A DNA stretch of 64,000 nt from Microlunatus kandeliicorticis. Lineage in GTDB: Bacteria; Actinomycetota; Actinomycetes; Propionibacteriales; Propionibacteriaceae. Location of the stretch: contig NZ_JACGWT010000001.1 in NCBI RefSeq assembly GCF_014137855.1, positions 372,001 to 436,000 of the forward strand, read 5' to 3'. Of the stretch, positions 8,565 to 22,205 are shown piece by piece (within the stretch, counting starts at the first letter, position 1; the number at the start of each line of letters is the position of its first letter). The notes beneath the pieces were generated by a model. That model saw only the letters and a program-made list of their open reading frames with translations. It had not been told where the DNA came from and made no database searches. Position numbers and translations under genes: made by a program.

Positions 8565-8570
8565 TAGCGT
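8565..8570 (+). promoter_or_regulatory. -10 box for proline dehydrogenase
   Basis: TAGCGT lies 7 nt ahead of GTG 8578, which fits a leaderless start there. Confidence 0.4.
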
Positions 8571-8577
8571 GAGGAAC

Positions 8578-9507
8578 GTGATGCGCGGTGCCCTGCTCGG
8601 CATGTCCCGGAGCTCGACGATCAAGAACGTGGTGACCCGGGCGCCGGTGACCCGCGGCGTGGTGACCCGGTTCGTGGCCGGCGACAGCACCGCCGACGCC
8701 GTCGAGGCCACCCGGGCGCTGGCCGCCGACGACCTGCGGGTGACCATCGACCACCTCGGCGAGGACACCACCGACCGCGGCCAGGCCGCCCGGGTCGCCG
8801 TCGCCTACGTCGAGCTGCTCGGCGCCCTGCACACCGCCGGGCTGTCGGACCGGGCCGAGGTCTCGGTCAAGCTGTCCGCGCTCGGCCAGTACCTGCCGCA
8901 GGGCGGCGAGGACCTCGCGCTGGAGAACGCGCGGACCATCTGCCAGGCGGCCGCCAACGCGGGCACCACCGTCACCCTCGACGCCGAGGACCACACCACC
9001 ACCGACTCGACCCTCGGCGTGCTCGCCGAGCTCCGGCGCGACTTCCCCGACACCGGCGCGGTGCTCCAGGCCTACCTGCGGCGCACCGAGGAGGACTGCG
9101 CGGCGCTCGCGGTCGCCGGGTCGCGGGTCCGGCTCTGCAAGGGCGCCTACCAGGAGCACGAATCGGTCGCCTTCAGCGATCCGCACGCCGTCGACCTGTC
9201 CTACGTCCGGTGCCTGCGGGTGCTGATCGACGGCCCCGGCTACCCGATGGTGGCCAGCCACGACCCGCGGTTGATCGCCATCGCCGCGGACCTGGTGACC
9301 CGGGCCGGTCGGAGCCGGGACAGCTACGAGTTCCAGATGCTCTACGGCGTCCGTCCGGCCGAGCAGGTGCGGCTGGCCCGGCTCGGCCACACCGTCCGGA
9401 TCTACCTGCCCTACGGCGACGACTGGTACGGCTACCTGGTCCGCCGCCTGGCCGAGCGGCCCGCCAACCTGGCCTTCTTCGCCCGCAGCCTGGTCGGACG
9501 TCGCTGA
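8578..9507 (+). CDS. Proline dehydrogenase
   Basis: This is a single-domain FAD enzyme that oxidises proline to pyrroline-5-carboxylate and passes electrons to the quinone pool. Family motifs include VSVKLSALG, LDAEDHTTTD, LQAYLRRT, RLCKGAYQE, EFQMLYGVR and the C-terminal YGYLVRRLAERPAN, which bind FAD and the substrate carboxylate. The 309-residue length fits the monofunctional actinobacterial form. Starts at GTG 8578 or ATG 8581 are nearly equivalent; GTG is favoured by the -10 spacing. No P5C dehydrogenase is nearby. It is convergent with the EamA gene. Confidence 0.93.
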   Translation: MMRGALLGMSRSSTIKNVVTRAPVTRGVVTRFVAGDSTADAVEATRALAADDLRVTIDHLGEDTTDRGQAARVAVAYVELLGALHTAGLSDRAEVSVKLSALGQYLPQGGEDLALENARTICQAAANAGTTVTLDAEDHTTTDSTLGVLAELRRDFPDTGAVLQAYLRRTEEDCAALAVAGSRVRLCKGAYQEHESVAFSDPHAVDLSYVRCLRVLIDGPGYPMVASHDPRLIAIAADLVTRAGRSRDSYEFQMLYGVRPAEQVRLARLGHTVRIYLPYGDDWYGYLVRRLAERPANLAFFARSLVGRR

Positions 9508-9532
9508 GCAGGCCCAGTGCGGCTCGACCGGC

Positions 9533-13300
<3,768 letters not shown>

Positions 13301-13304
<4 letters not shown>

Positions 13305-14461
13305 CCCCGGCACCGGCCGGGCGGACGCGGCTGCTGCACTCCGACGAGCTGACCCGCTACGACTTCGGAGAGGACCACCCGATGGCGCCCGGCCGGGTCC
13401 GGCACGCGGTCGAGCTGGCCCGCAGCCTCGGGGTGCTCGACGCGATGGAGGTGGTCGAGCCCCCGCCCGCCGACCTCGAGCTGGTCCGCAGCGTCCACAC
13501 CGACGACTACATCGATGCGGTCCGGCTCGCGGTCAGCGACCCGCGCCACGGCCTCGGCACCACCGACAACCCGGTCCGTCCGGGGATGCACGAGGTGAGC
13601 GCGCGGGTGCTCACGGCGACGGTGGCCGCGGCCCGCGCGGTCTGGACCGGCGAGGTCGACCGGGCGGTCAACATCAGCGGCGGGCTGCACCACGCCATGC
13701 CCGACCGGGCCAGCGGCTTCTGCATCTACAACGACGGGGCCGCGGCGATCCGCTGGCTGCTCGACCAGGGCTGCGAGCGGGTGGCCTACGTCGACGTCGA
13801 CGTCCACCACGGCGACGGCGTCCAGGCGATCTTCTACGACGACCCGCGGGTGCTGACCGTCAGCCTGCACGAGACCCCGCAGGTGCTGTTCCCGGGCACC
13901 GGTTTCCCGACCGAGACCGGCGGCCCGAACGCGCCGGGGTCGGCGGTCAACCTCGCGCTGCCGCCGCACACCAACGACGCGGGCTGGCTGCGTGCGTTCG
14001 AGGCGGTGGTGCCCGAGGCGCTGGCGGCGTTCGCGCCGCAGGTGCTGATCACCCAGCACGGCTGCGACAGCCACCGGCACGACCCGCTGGCCGACCTCGA
14101 GCTGACCGTGGACGGGCAGCGCGCCTCCTACCTGCGGCTGTCGGAGCTGGCCGACGAGCTGTGCGAGGGCCGCTGGGTGGCCACCGGGGGCGGCGGGTAC
14201 GCCGTGGTCGACGTGGTGCCGCGGGCCTGGGCGCACCTGATGGCGATCGCCGCGCGGCAGCCGGTCGAGGTGTCCACCCCGATCCCGCAGAGCTGGCGCG
14301 ACGCGGTGGGGGAGCGGGCGCCACGGGCGATGGGCGACGGCGTCGACGTCGGTTACACCCCGATCACCGCGGGCTTCGACCCGGCCAGCCGGCTCGACCA
14401 GGCGATCCTCGCCACCCGGCGGGCGGTGTTCCCGGAGCTGGGGCTCGACCCGGGCCTCTGA
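13301..14461 (+). CDS. acuC: Acetoin utilisation-like deacetylase (AcuC family)
   Basis: This is a histone-deacetylase-fold Zn hydrolase of 386 residues. It carries SGGLHHAMP, GFCIYNDGA, DVDVHHGDGVQ and TQHGCDSH, which supply the catalytic His pair and the zinc ligands (two Asp, one His). AcuC deacetylates acetyl-CoA synthetase in Bacillus, and a related actinobacterial enzyme may do the same. The GTG start overlaps the proC stop by 4 bp, making asd-proC-acuC one coupled operon. Confidence 0.9.
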
Positions 14462-14654
14462 GCCGGTCCGGTGCTGCCGCCACGCCCGCCGGCTCGTCCC
14501 GGTGAGTGCAGTCGACGGTCGGTTGTCCAGCACCGACGGGGTGTGTCTGAGTGATTCCTTTCCCAAACGCCACTGTTACCACTACGCTCACTCCAGACGC
14601 GCGCCCGACCGGTGGGGAAGCCGGTGCGGAGCGCGCGGGAAACGGTGCGCAGAG
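14462..14654. other. Upstream region of the BldC-like gene
   Basis: The 193 bp contain a locally AT-richer stretch at about 14540-14590. A candidate -10 box TACGCT lies at 14583-14588, which would give a leader of about 60 nt. No convincing -35 is seen. Confidence 0.35.
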
Positions 14655-14885
14655 ATGGCAGAGAAGTCCGAGCCGGGCGACGTCACCCCGTTCTCGGGGT
14701 CCCTGTCCGGCGTCAAGTTCCTGACCGTGGCCGAGGTGGCCTCGATCATGCGCGTCTCCAAGATGAGCGTCTACCGGATGATCCACGCCGGCGAGCTCGA
14801 GGCGGCCCGGTTCGGCCGCAGCTTCCGGGTGCCCGAGAAGGCGGTCCACGACTACCTCCGCGGCTCCTACTACGAGACCGGCTAG
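14655..14885 (+). CDS. BldC-like MerR-type helix-turn-helix regulator
   Basis: This small DNA-binding protein of 76 residues has the motif FLTVAEVASIMRVSKMSVYRM, followed by the wing sequence ELEAARFGRSFRVPEKAV. This matches the excisionase/BldC family (Rv0500A in M. tuberculosis, BldC in Streptomyces, a developmental regulator). The ATG at 14655 is chosen because the family begins there; upstream in-frame sequence is not protein-like. Its target is unknown, and it is followed by SRPBCC and bS22 genes. Confidence 0.9.
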   Translation: MAEKSEPGDVTPFSGSLSGVKFLTVAEVASIMRVSKMSVYRMIHAGELEAARFGRSFRVPEKAVHDYLRGSYYETG

Positions 14886-14937
14886 ACCCCGCCCGGCCGG
14901 TCGTCCCGGCTGCGGGCCGGGCTGGCAGGATCGGGGG

Positions 14938-15336
14938 ATGGACCGGTTGCCGATCCCCCGCACCGTCGCCGCCGCCGGCGAGGCCGCGCCCGACGAGGTG
15001 TGGCGCCGCTACGTCGAACTCTCCCGCTGGCCGTCGTGGGCGCCGCCGATCCAGACGGTCGAGGCCGACGGCGGACGGCTCCGGCCCGGGCTGACCGGGC
15101 TGGTGCACGGACCGGCGGGCCTGCGGGTGCCGTTCGAGGTGCTCTCCTTCGACGCCGTCGCCCGGACCTGGCGCTGGCGGGTGCGGTTCGGCCCGACCTC
15201 GGTGGTGATGGCGCACGAGGTGCTGCCCCGGCCCGGTGGCGGGACGGTGGCCACGTTGGCGCTCGAGGGGGCGCCGTGGTGGAGCGCCTACCTGCCGGCG
15301 GCCCGGGTGGCGCTCGGTCGTCTCGTCGCTCCCTGA
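14938..15336 (+). CDS. SRPBCC-family protein
   Basis: This is a polyketide-cyclase/START-type small-ligand-binding fold of 132 residues. AAPDEVWRRYVELSRWPSW near the N-terminus and GLTGLVHGP are typical of the family. The ligand is unknown. A CAGGAT hexamer 6 nt before the ATG could be a weak -10 box. Confidence 0.75.
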   Translation: MDRLPIPRTVAAAGEAAPDEVWRRYVELSRWPSWAPPIQTVEADGGRLRPGLTGLVHGPAGLRVPFEVLSFDAVARTWRWRVRFGPTSVVMAHEVLPRPGGGTVATLALEGAPWWSAYLPAARVALGRLVAP

Positions 15337-15366
15337 CGCCCACCGACTCCTGAGGACCGGCCGGGA

Positions 15367-15397
15367 TTGGCCGGGTGTGGGGAGGGCCGGGTAGCAT
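15367..15397 (+). promoter_or_regulatory. Promoter of the bS22 gene
   Basis: TTGGCC (15367-15372) and TAGCAT (15392-15397) are separated by 19 bp and resemble a housekeeping sigma promoter. The resulting leader is about 85 nt long. Confidence 0.45.
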
Positions 15398-15487
15398 CGG
15401 CAAGTCCGGCGGACGGGCGCGACCCGCGCTCGCGCCGACACCTGTTCCGAGAAGTTTCGTCGAGATCGTCGCGAGGGGTTCGTCACT

Positions 15488-15589
15488 GTGGGTTCGGTCA
15501 TCAAGAAGCGTCGCAAGCGGATGGCGAAGAAGAAGCACCGCAAGCTGCTGAAGCGCACGCGCATCCAGCGTCGCCGCGCCGGCAAGTAA
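15488..15589 (+). CDS. Small ribosomal protein bS22 (AURKAIP1/COX24 domain)
   Basis: This 33-residue, extremely basic protein is [20 protein letters not shown] followed by a second Lys/Arg-rich half ending RRAGK. It matches the tiny AURKAIP1/COX24-domain protein (Rv0500B; named bS22 in mycobacterial ribosome structures) that binds the 30S subunit. It starts at GTG with GAGGGG about 8 nt upstream and ends at TAA. It lies in the conserved order proC - BldC-like - bS22 - epimerase. It is shorter than most automatic annotation limits. Confidence 0.9.
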
Positions 15590-15676
15590 GCCGCGCGCAG
15601 GACCGGACCGAGGGGCACCGGCCCGCCGGTGCGTCCTGTCCGTGACGGGGTCGAACAGGGTCGAGAGGGGGCGCGC

Positions 15677-16733
15677 GTGACCGCAACCGGCCGCGTGGTC
15701 CTGGTCACCGGGGTCTCCCGGGACCTGGCTGCCCGGTTCGCCCGCACGCTCGCCGCCGGTTCGCCCGAGCACCCGCCGACCACGGTCGTCGGCGTCGACG
15801 TCACCCCGCCGAGACACGATCTCGGCGGGGCGACGTTCGTCCGGGCCGACATCCGCAACCCGGTCATCGGCAAGGTGATCGAGTCCCGCGGCGTCGACAC
15901 CGTCGTCCACATGGCGATGGTGGCGACCCCGAGCGGGGTCGGTGGCCGGTCGTCGATGAAGGAGATCAACGTCATCGGCACCATGCAACTGCTGGCCGCC
16001 TGTCAGCGCGCGGAGGGCTTCCGGACGCTGGTGGTGCAGTCCTCGGCCGGGGTCTACGGGTCCTCGCCGCGGGATCCGGCGCAGTTCACCGAGGACCTGT
16101 CGCCGCGGGTCCAGCCGCGCACCGGGTTCGGCAAGGACTCCGTGGAGATCGAGACGTTCGTCCGGGGTCTGGCCCGGCGCCGGCCCGACGTCACCGTGAC
16201 CACGCTCCGGCTGGCCAGCCTGATGGGCGCCGGGGTGGACAGCCAGATCACCCGCTATCTCGGCCTGCCGGTGGTGCCGAAGGTGATGGGCTTCGACGCC
16301 CGGCTGCAGTTCCTGCACCCGAGCGACGCGGTCTCCGCGCTGGTCGCGGCCACCCGGCAGGACCTGCCCGGCACCTACAACGTCGCCGCGCCCGACGTGG
16401 TCGTGCTCAGTCAGGCGCTGCGGATGCTCGGCCGGCCGGTGGTCGGCGTGCCGCAGCAGGCCGCCGCTCCGTTGGCCTCGGCCCTCCGCTCGCTGCGGCT
16501 CACCGACCTCTCCGCCGACCAGCTCGAGGTGCTCACCTACGGCCGTGGGCTCGACGTCACCCGGTTCGTGCGGGCAGCCGGCTGGCAGCCGGCCTACAGC
16601 TCGCGGGCCGCGCTGGCCGAGTTCGTGGCCACCGCCCGGCCCGGCGTGCTCGCCCCGCAGCGCTTGCAGCGGTTGGTCGGGACGGTCGCCGACCGGATCA
16701 GCGCCGGCACCGGTCCGGCCCGGGGAGGCGTGG

Positions 16734-16741
<8 letters not shown>
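15677..16741 (+). CDS. NAD-dependent epimerase/dehydratase (GalE2-like)
   Basis: This extended short-chain dehydrogenase has 354 residues. It begins VVLVTGVSRDLAARFARTL, where the usual glycine-rich loop is altered (TGVSRDLA). INVIGTMQLLAAC and VQSSAGVYGSS are typical. The catalytic YxxxK is not evident: the expected site reads TGFGKDSVE, so a classical epimerase activity is doubtful. It corresponds by position to GalE2 (Rv0501). It starts at GTG with GAGAGGGGG upstream and overlaps the acyltransferase gene by 8 bp. Confidence 0.83.
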
Positions 16742-18146
<1,405 letters not shown>

Positions 18147-18172
18147 ACGGGGCCGGAGCACCCACCTCCCCG

Positions 18173-18290
18173 CGCCCTGAGCACTGACCTCCAGGCGCCC
18201 TGAGCACTGACCTCCACGTGCCCTGAGCTCTGACCCCCACGTGCCCTGAGCACTGACCTCCCTGCGCCCTGAGCCTGTCGAAGGGCCTGC
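18173..18290. repeat. Tandem 23-24-bp repeats at a convergent junction
   Basis: Four units of GCCCTGAGCACTGACCTCC with a short variable end start at about 18174, 18197, 18219 and 18243. A REP-like copy GCCCTGAGCCTGTCGAAGGG follows at 18266. All share the GCCCTGAGC start, so the tandem unit looks like a decayed version of the dispersed element. Confidence 0.85.
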
Positions 18291-18292
18291 CC

Positions 18293-19402
18293 TCAGCGGC
18301 GGATCCGGTTGCGGACGGCGAGCGCGGTGGCCACCGCTCCGACGGCCGCGCCGGCCACCCCGGTGCCGAGCAGCCCGGCCTTGGCCGCCCGCCGGTGGGT
18401 CCGGAAGTCGCGGATCTGCCAGCCCTCGCGGGCCGCGTGCCGGGCCAGCCGGAAGTCCGGGTTGATCGCCGAGGGCCGGCCGACCGCGGTGAGCATCGGT
18501 AGGTCGTTCGAGGAGTCGGAGTAGGCGAAGCACCGCTCGAGGTCGAGCCCGCGCTCGGCGGCCAGCCGGCGGACCGCCTCACCCTTGGCCGGGCCGTGCA
18601 GCAGCTCGCCACGCAACCGGCCGGTGTAGACGCCCTCGACGTGCTCGGCGGTGGTGCCGAGCGCGCCGGTCATCCCGAGCCGGGTGGCGATGATGGTGGC
18701 CATCTCCACCGGTGCCGCGGTGACCAGCCAGACCTCCTGGCCGACGTCGAGGTGCATCTGGGCGATGGCCCGGGTGCCCGGCCAGATCCGCGCGGCGATC
18801 GACTCCTCGTAGATCTCCTCGCCGATCTCCTGGATCTCGGCCACGGTGTGCCCGGCGATGAACCCGAGGGTGGCCTGCCGGGCCTGCTCGATGTGCCCGG
18901 CGTTCTCGCGGCCGGCCAGCCGGAACCAGACCTGCAGCCACAGCCCCTTGACGATCAGCCGCATCGGGAAGAAGTCGCGGCGGTAGAGCCCCTTGGCCAG
19001 GTGGAACATCGACGCGCCCTGGACCACCGTGTTGTCGACGTCGAAGAACGCCGCGGCCCGCGGGTCCGGCTCGATCGGCGCCGGGGTGGCGGCCGGGACG
19101 ACGGTGGGTGCTGCCTGCTCGGCCTCGCGGATGGTGTCCGGACGGGGTGCGCTGAGCACGGCCTCGGCCCGGCGGCGCTCCGCCTTAGCCACCCGGCGTT
19201 CGGCCCGGGCCAGCCGGCGCTCGGCGCGGGCGACCTGTCGCCGGCCGTGCCCGCCGAAGCTGTGTCGCCGGGGCTTGCGGGGCCGGGCCGGACGGGTCCC
19301 GTCCGTCGGGCTCCGGCGTCCGGGAGACGGGGCCGGGTCGGCTTGCGCGGCCTCCGGGACGGGACCGTCGCCGGGCGTGGCGGACGGCTCCGGACGACTC
19401 AC
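18293..19402 (-). CDS. HAD-IB family phosphatase (SerB1-like)
   Basis: The 369 residues start with a low-complexity N-terminus of about 105 residues that includes a heptad-like block RAERRLARAERRVAKAERRR. The HAD domain has FFDVDNTVV (motif I nucleophile), VTAAP (motif II) and YSDSSNDLPML (motif IV), as in SerB-like phosphatases. A short hydrophobic C-terminus is present. It may act on a phosphoserine-type or lipid-head-group phosphate. It corresponds by position to SerB1 (Rv0505c) of mycobacteria. The GTG start is supported by a TAGGGT -10 box 6 nt upstream. Confidence 0.87.
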   Translation of the reverse strand: MSRPEPSATPGDGPVPEAAQADPAPSPGRRSPTDGTRPARPRKPRRHSFGGHGRRQVARAERRLARAERRVAKAERRRAEAVLSAPRPDTIREAEQAAPTVVPAATPAPIEPDPRAAAFFDVDNTVVQGASMFHLAKGLYRRDFFPMRLIVKGLWLQVWFRLAGRENAGHIEQARQATLGFIAGHTVAEIQEIGEEIYEESIAARIWPGTRAIAQMHLDVGQEVWLVTAAPVEMATIIATRLGMTGALGTTAEHVEGVYTGRLRGELLHGPAKGEAVRRLAAERGLDLERCFAYSDSSNDLPMLTAVGRPSAINPDFRLARHAAREGWQIRDFRTHRRAAKAGLLGTGVAGAAVGAVATALAVRNRIRR

Positions 19403-19408
19403 GCGCTC

Positions 19409-19414
19409 ACCCTA
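19409..19414 (-). promoter_or_regulatory. -10 box for the HAD phosphatase, leaderless
   Basis: TAGGGT on the minus strand ends 6 nt before GTG 19402. Confidence 0.45.
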
Positions 19415-19503
19415 GTCTCCGCTCCGGACGGGGCGGCCGAACCGGCCCGCGCGACCCGTCCGAACGGCTCCCCGGGACCCCCGGCTGTGGAAGGATCCGA
19501 CCC

Positions 19504-19782
19504 GTGACCTCCTCCGCCGCCGACGTGCCGGCCCGCGTGCTGGTGCTGACCCGCGTGGGCTGCCACCTGTGCGACGAGGCGCTCCGGGTGGTCGCCGAGG
19601 TGTGCGCGGAGACCGGCGACACCTGGGTCGCCCGCGACATCGACGAGGACCCGGACCTGCGGGCCCGGTTCACCGACGAGGTGCCGGTCACCTTCGTCGA
19701 CGGACGCCAGCACGACTTCTGGCGGGTGGACGCCGCCCGCCTCCGCCAGGCGTTGACCGAGCCGGGGCTGCGCCCGGCCTGA
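19504..19782 (+). CDS. Glutaredoxin-family protein
   Basis: This 92-residue thioredoxin-fold protein has the redox motif CHLC (about 22-25) and a cis-Pro segment EVPVTFVDG. It matches the small DUF836/glutaredoxin-2-like family found at Rv0508 in M. tuberculosis. It probably acts as a thiol reductant, with mycothiol as a plausible partner in actinobacteria. The start is GTG. Confidence 0.85.
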   Translation: MTSSAADVPARVLVLTRVGCHLCDEALRVVAEVCAETGDTWVARDIDEDPDLRARFTDEVPVTFVDGRQHDFWRVDAARLRQALTEPGLRPA

Positions 19783-19846
19783 TCCGCGGACCCGTGCGGG
19801 AGCCGTGACGCGCGCCGAGCCCGTCGAAGCGCTCCGATCACGCGCG

Positions 19847-19876
19847 CTGACACCGTCGGAGCACCGGTCGTAGGCT
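19847..19876 (+). promoter_or_regulatory. Promoter of the ASCH-like gene
   Basis: CTGACA (19847-19852) and TAGGCT (19871-19876) have an 18-bp spacer. The -10 ends 6 nt before the ATG at 19883, so the mRNA is predicted to be leaderless. This is one of the better -35/-10 pairs in the window. The -35 lies inside a degenerate REP-like stretch (19803-19850). Confidence 0.5.
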
Positions 19877-19882
19877 GGTCCG

Positions 19883-20494
19883 ATGCTGTTCGACGCCCGC
19901 ACCCTGAGCGGGATCGCGGACGGCAGCATCACGACCACCTACCGCCGCTGGGCCGCGCCGCGGGTCCGCGCCGGGGGCAGCCAGCTGACCAAGGTGGGCC
20001 GGGTCTCGTTCACCAGCGTCGAGCAGGTCGACCCGGCCCGGCTGACCGCACGCGACCTCCGCGGCACCGGCTTCGACAGCGTGGCCGCCCTGCTCGCCCG
20101 GGCCGACGGCCGCGACCGCGGCGACCTGCCGCTGTGGCGGATCCGGCTGGTGCTGGCCGGGGAGGACCCCCGGGTCGCGCTCCGCGCCGACGCCCACCTG
20201 GACGACCGGACGCTGGCCTCGCTCGACGCCTCGCTCGACCGGATGGACGCCGCCGCCGACCACCCGTGGACCCGCGACGTCCTGGCCCTGATCGGGCGCC
20301 GCCCCGGAGTGGTCTCCACCGAGCTGGCCGCCGAGCGCGGCGAGGAGCGCTACTTCTTCAAGAACCGGGTCCGGCGGCTCAAGACCCTGGGCCTCACCGA
20401 GAGCCTGGAGGTCGGCTACCGGCTGTCCCCGCGCGGGGAGGCGTTCCTGAGGCTGCACGGGTCCGATGCGGCCCGCCGGCCCGGCACCACCTAG
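19883..20494 (+). CDS. ASCH/PUA-like domain protein with C-terminal winged helix
   Basis: The 203 residues start with LFDARTLSGIADGSITTTYRRW and continue with GRVSFTSVEQVDPARLTARD, a pattern like ASCH domains, which are PUA-related RNA-binding folds. The C-terminal 80 residues (TRDVLALIGRRPGVVSTELA and RRLKTLGLTESLEVGYRLSP) look like a winged helix. This points to an RNA- or DNA-linked regulatory role, but no function is established. It is transcribed alone from a leaderless promoter, just upstream of the DEAD-box helicase. Confidence 0.7.
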   Translation: MLFDARTLSGIADGSITTTYRRWAAPRVRAGGSQLTKVGRVSFTSVEQVDPARLTARDLRGTGFDSVAALLARADGRDRGDLPLWRIRLVLAGEDPRVALRADAHLDDRTLASLDASLDRMDAAADHPWTRDVLALIGRRPGVVSTELAAERGEERYFFKNRVRRLKTLGLTESLEVGYRLSPRGEAFLRLHGSDAARRPGTT

Positions 20495-20570
20495 ACTCGT
20501 CCCAGCAGTCCGTCGAGCGTCTCGCCCCGGACTGCCGGCGACTCGGGCACACGGCCTGATTCCGCCCCGC

Positions 20571-20602
20571 ACTCTCCGCGCCGACGACGGCGCGTCGAGA
20601 GT
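20571..20602 (+). promoter_or_regulatory. Strong leader hairpin upstream of the DEAD-box helicase
   Basis: ACTCTC-CGCGCCG (20571-20583) pairs with CGGCGCG-TC-GAGAGT (20588-20602) around an ACGA loop. This gives 13 base pairs with a two-base bulge. It ends about 25 nt before the predicted GTG start and could control helicase translation or terminate upstream transcription. Confidence 0.45.
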
Positions 20603-20626
20603 TCCGTTCGGCGAGACACCGAAAGC

Positions 20627-22147
20627 GTGTGTCCACAGTTGTCCAGTTCCTCCTTCGCCTCGTTCGGCGTGCCCGCAGACCTCGTCCGGGTGCTCGCCGA
20701 GCGTGACATCACCCAGCCCACCCCCATCCAGGCCGCGACCCTGGCCGACGCGATCGGCGGCCGCGACGTGCTCGGCCGCGGCCGCACCGGCTCCGGCAAG
20801 ACCTACGCCTTCCTGCTGCCGCTGGTCACCCGGCTGGCCGCAGGGCGCGATCGCCGCCGCCCGCGCCAGCCGCGGGCGCTGATCCTGGCTCCGACCCGTG
20901 AGCTCGTCACCCAGATCGACGAGTCCCTGCAGCCGCTGGCCGCGGCCACCGGGCTGCGCACCCGTACCGTCTTCGGCGGCGTCGGCCAGGGCCCGCAGGC
21001 GCAGGCGCTGGCCGCCGGCGTCGACGTCCTGGTCGCCTGCCCGGGCCGGCTCGAGGACCTCATCAAGCAGGGCCTGTGCCGGCTCGACCAGGTGCAGGTC
21101 ACCGTGCTCGACGAGGCCGACCACATGGCCGACCTCGGCTTCCTGCCCGCCGTCACCCGGCTGCTCGCGCAGACCGCGCCGACCGGCCAGCGGCTGTTCT
21201 TCTCCGCCACCCTCGACCGCGGGGTGGACGGGCTGGTCAAGCGGTTCCTCCGCAAGCCCGCGGTCCACCACGCCGACTCCGTCGAGGCCCCGGTGACCGC
21301 GATGGAGCACCACGTGCTCCAGGTCTCGGCGGCCGACCGGATCGACGTCGCCGTCGACCTGGCCGCCGCCCCCGGCCGGACGGTGATCTTCACCCGCACC
21401 AAGTCGCGGGCCAAGGCGCTCACCCGGCAGCTCAACGCCCGCGGCGTCCCGGCGGTCGAGCTGCACGGCAACCTCGGCCAGTCGGCGCGGACCCGCAACA
21501 TGGAGGCCTTCCACTCCGGTCGGGCCGAGACACTGGTCGCCACCGACATCGCGGCCCGCGGCATCCACGTCGACGACGTCGCGCTGGTGCTGCACGCCGA
21601 CCCGCCCGCCGAGTCCAAGGCCTACCTGCACCGCTCGGGTCGCACCGCACGCGCCGGCAAGGCGGGCACCGTGGTCACGCTGATGACCCCGGACCAGATC
21701 GGCGACGTCCGGGCGCTGACCCGGGCCGCCGGGATCCGGCCCACCACCACCGTGCTCTCCGGGCCGTCGGACCCGGTGCTGCGGACCATCGCCGAGGGTG
21801 AGCGCCGGTTCCAGACCGTCGTGGCCCCGGTGGCCGAGCCGGTCGAGGCCGGCCGGGGTCGGGGCACCGGCGGCCAGCGCGGCCGCGGGCGGCGACCCGC
21901 GGGCTCGGCGCCCCGCGGCACCGGCTCCACCACCGGCTCGACCACCGGCTCCAGCAAGGGCTCGGGCCAGGGCCGCCGCCGGTCACGGGGTCGCTCGGGC
22001 GCCGCGGCCACGCCGACCGCCGCGAGCAGCACCGGCGCGCGGACCGGTTCCCGCTCCGGGGGCCAGGCCGCCGCGCGCGGTGCCGCGACGACCGCGGCGC
22101 GCAGCCACTCGGCCAGCAACTTCAGCCGCCGGGTCCGGAGCCGCTGA
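20627..22147 (+). CDS. DEAD-box ATP-dependent RNA helicase
   Basis: The 506 residues include a Q motif (FGVPADLV and QPTPIQ), GRTGSGKT (motif I), PTRELV (Ia), DEAD (II), SAT (III), ARGIHVDDV (V) and [13 protein letters not shown] (VI). The C-terminal 120 residues are a disordered Gly/Arg/Ser/Thr-rich tail that probably binds RNA. This layout matches RhlE/CshA-like helicases of RNA remodelling and decay. It starts at GTG 20627; a TTG at 20639 would also fit the family start. The hairpin just upstream is a possible regulatory leader. Confidence 0.92.
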   Translation: MCPQLSSSSFASFGVPADLVRVLAERDITQPTPIQAATLADAIGGRDVLGRGRTGSGKTYAFLLPLVTRLAAGRDRRRPRQPRALILAPTRELVTQIDESLQPLAAATGLRTRTVFGGVGQGPQAQALAAGVDVLVACPGRLEDLIKQGLCRLDQVQVTVLDEADHMADLGFLPAVTRLLAQTAPTGQRLFFSATLDRGVDGLVKRFLRKPAVHHADSVEAPVTAMEHHVLQVSAADRIDVAVDLAAAPGRTVIFTRTKSRAKALTRQLNARGVPAVELHGNLGQSARTRNMEAFHSGRAETLVATDIAARGIHVDDVALVLHADPPAESKAYLHRSGRTARAGKAGTVVTLMTPDQIGDVRALTRAAGIRPTTTVLSGPSDPVLRTIAEGERRFQTVVAPVAEPVEAGRGRGTGGQRGRGRRPAGSAPRGTGSTTGSTTGSSKGSGQGRRRSRGRSGAAATPTAASSTGARTGSRSGGQAAARGAATTAARSHSASNFSRRVRSR

Positions 22148-22205
22148 GGCCCACCCGCCCCCACCTGCGCCCCGACCAGACGCTCGTCGGGGCAGGATGG
22201 GGCGG

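Noticed and set aside
14502-14654. Longer start for the BldC-like protein
   Set aside because: The added 51 residues are Cys/Arg-rich and not protein-like. They cover the AT-richer promoter region, and the family starts at the ATG at 14655.
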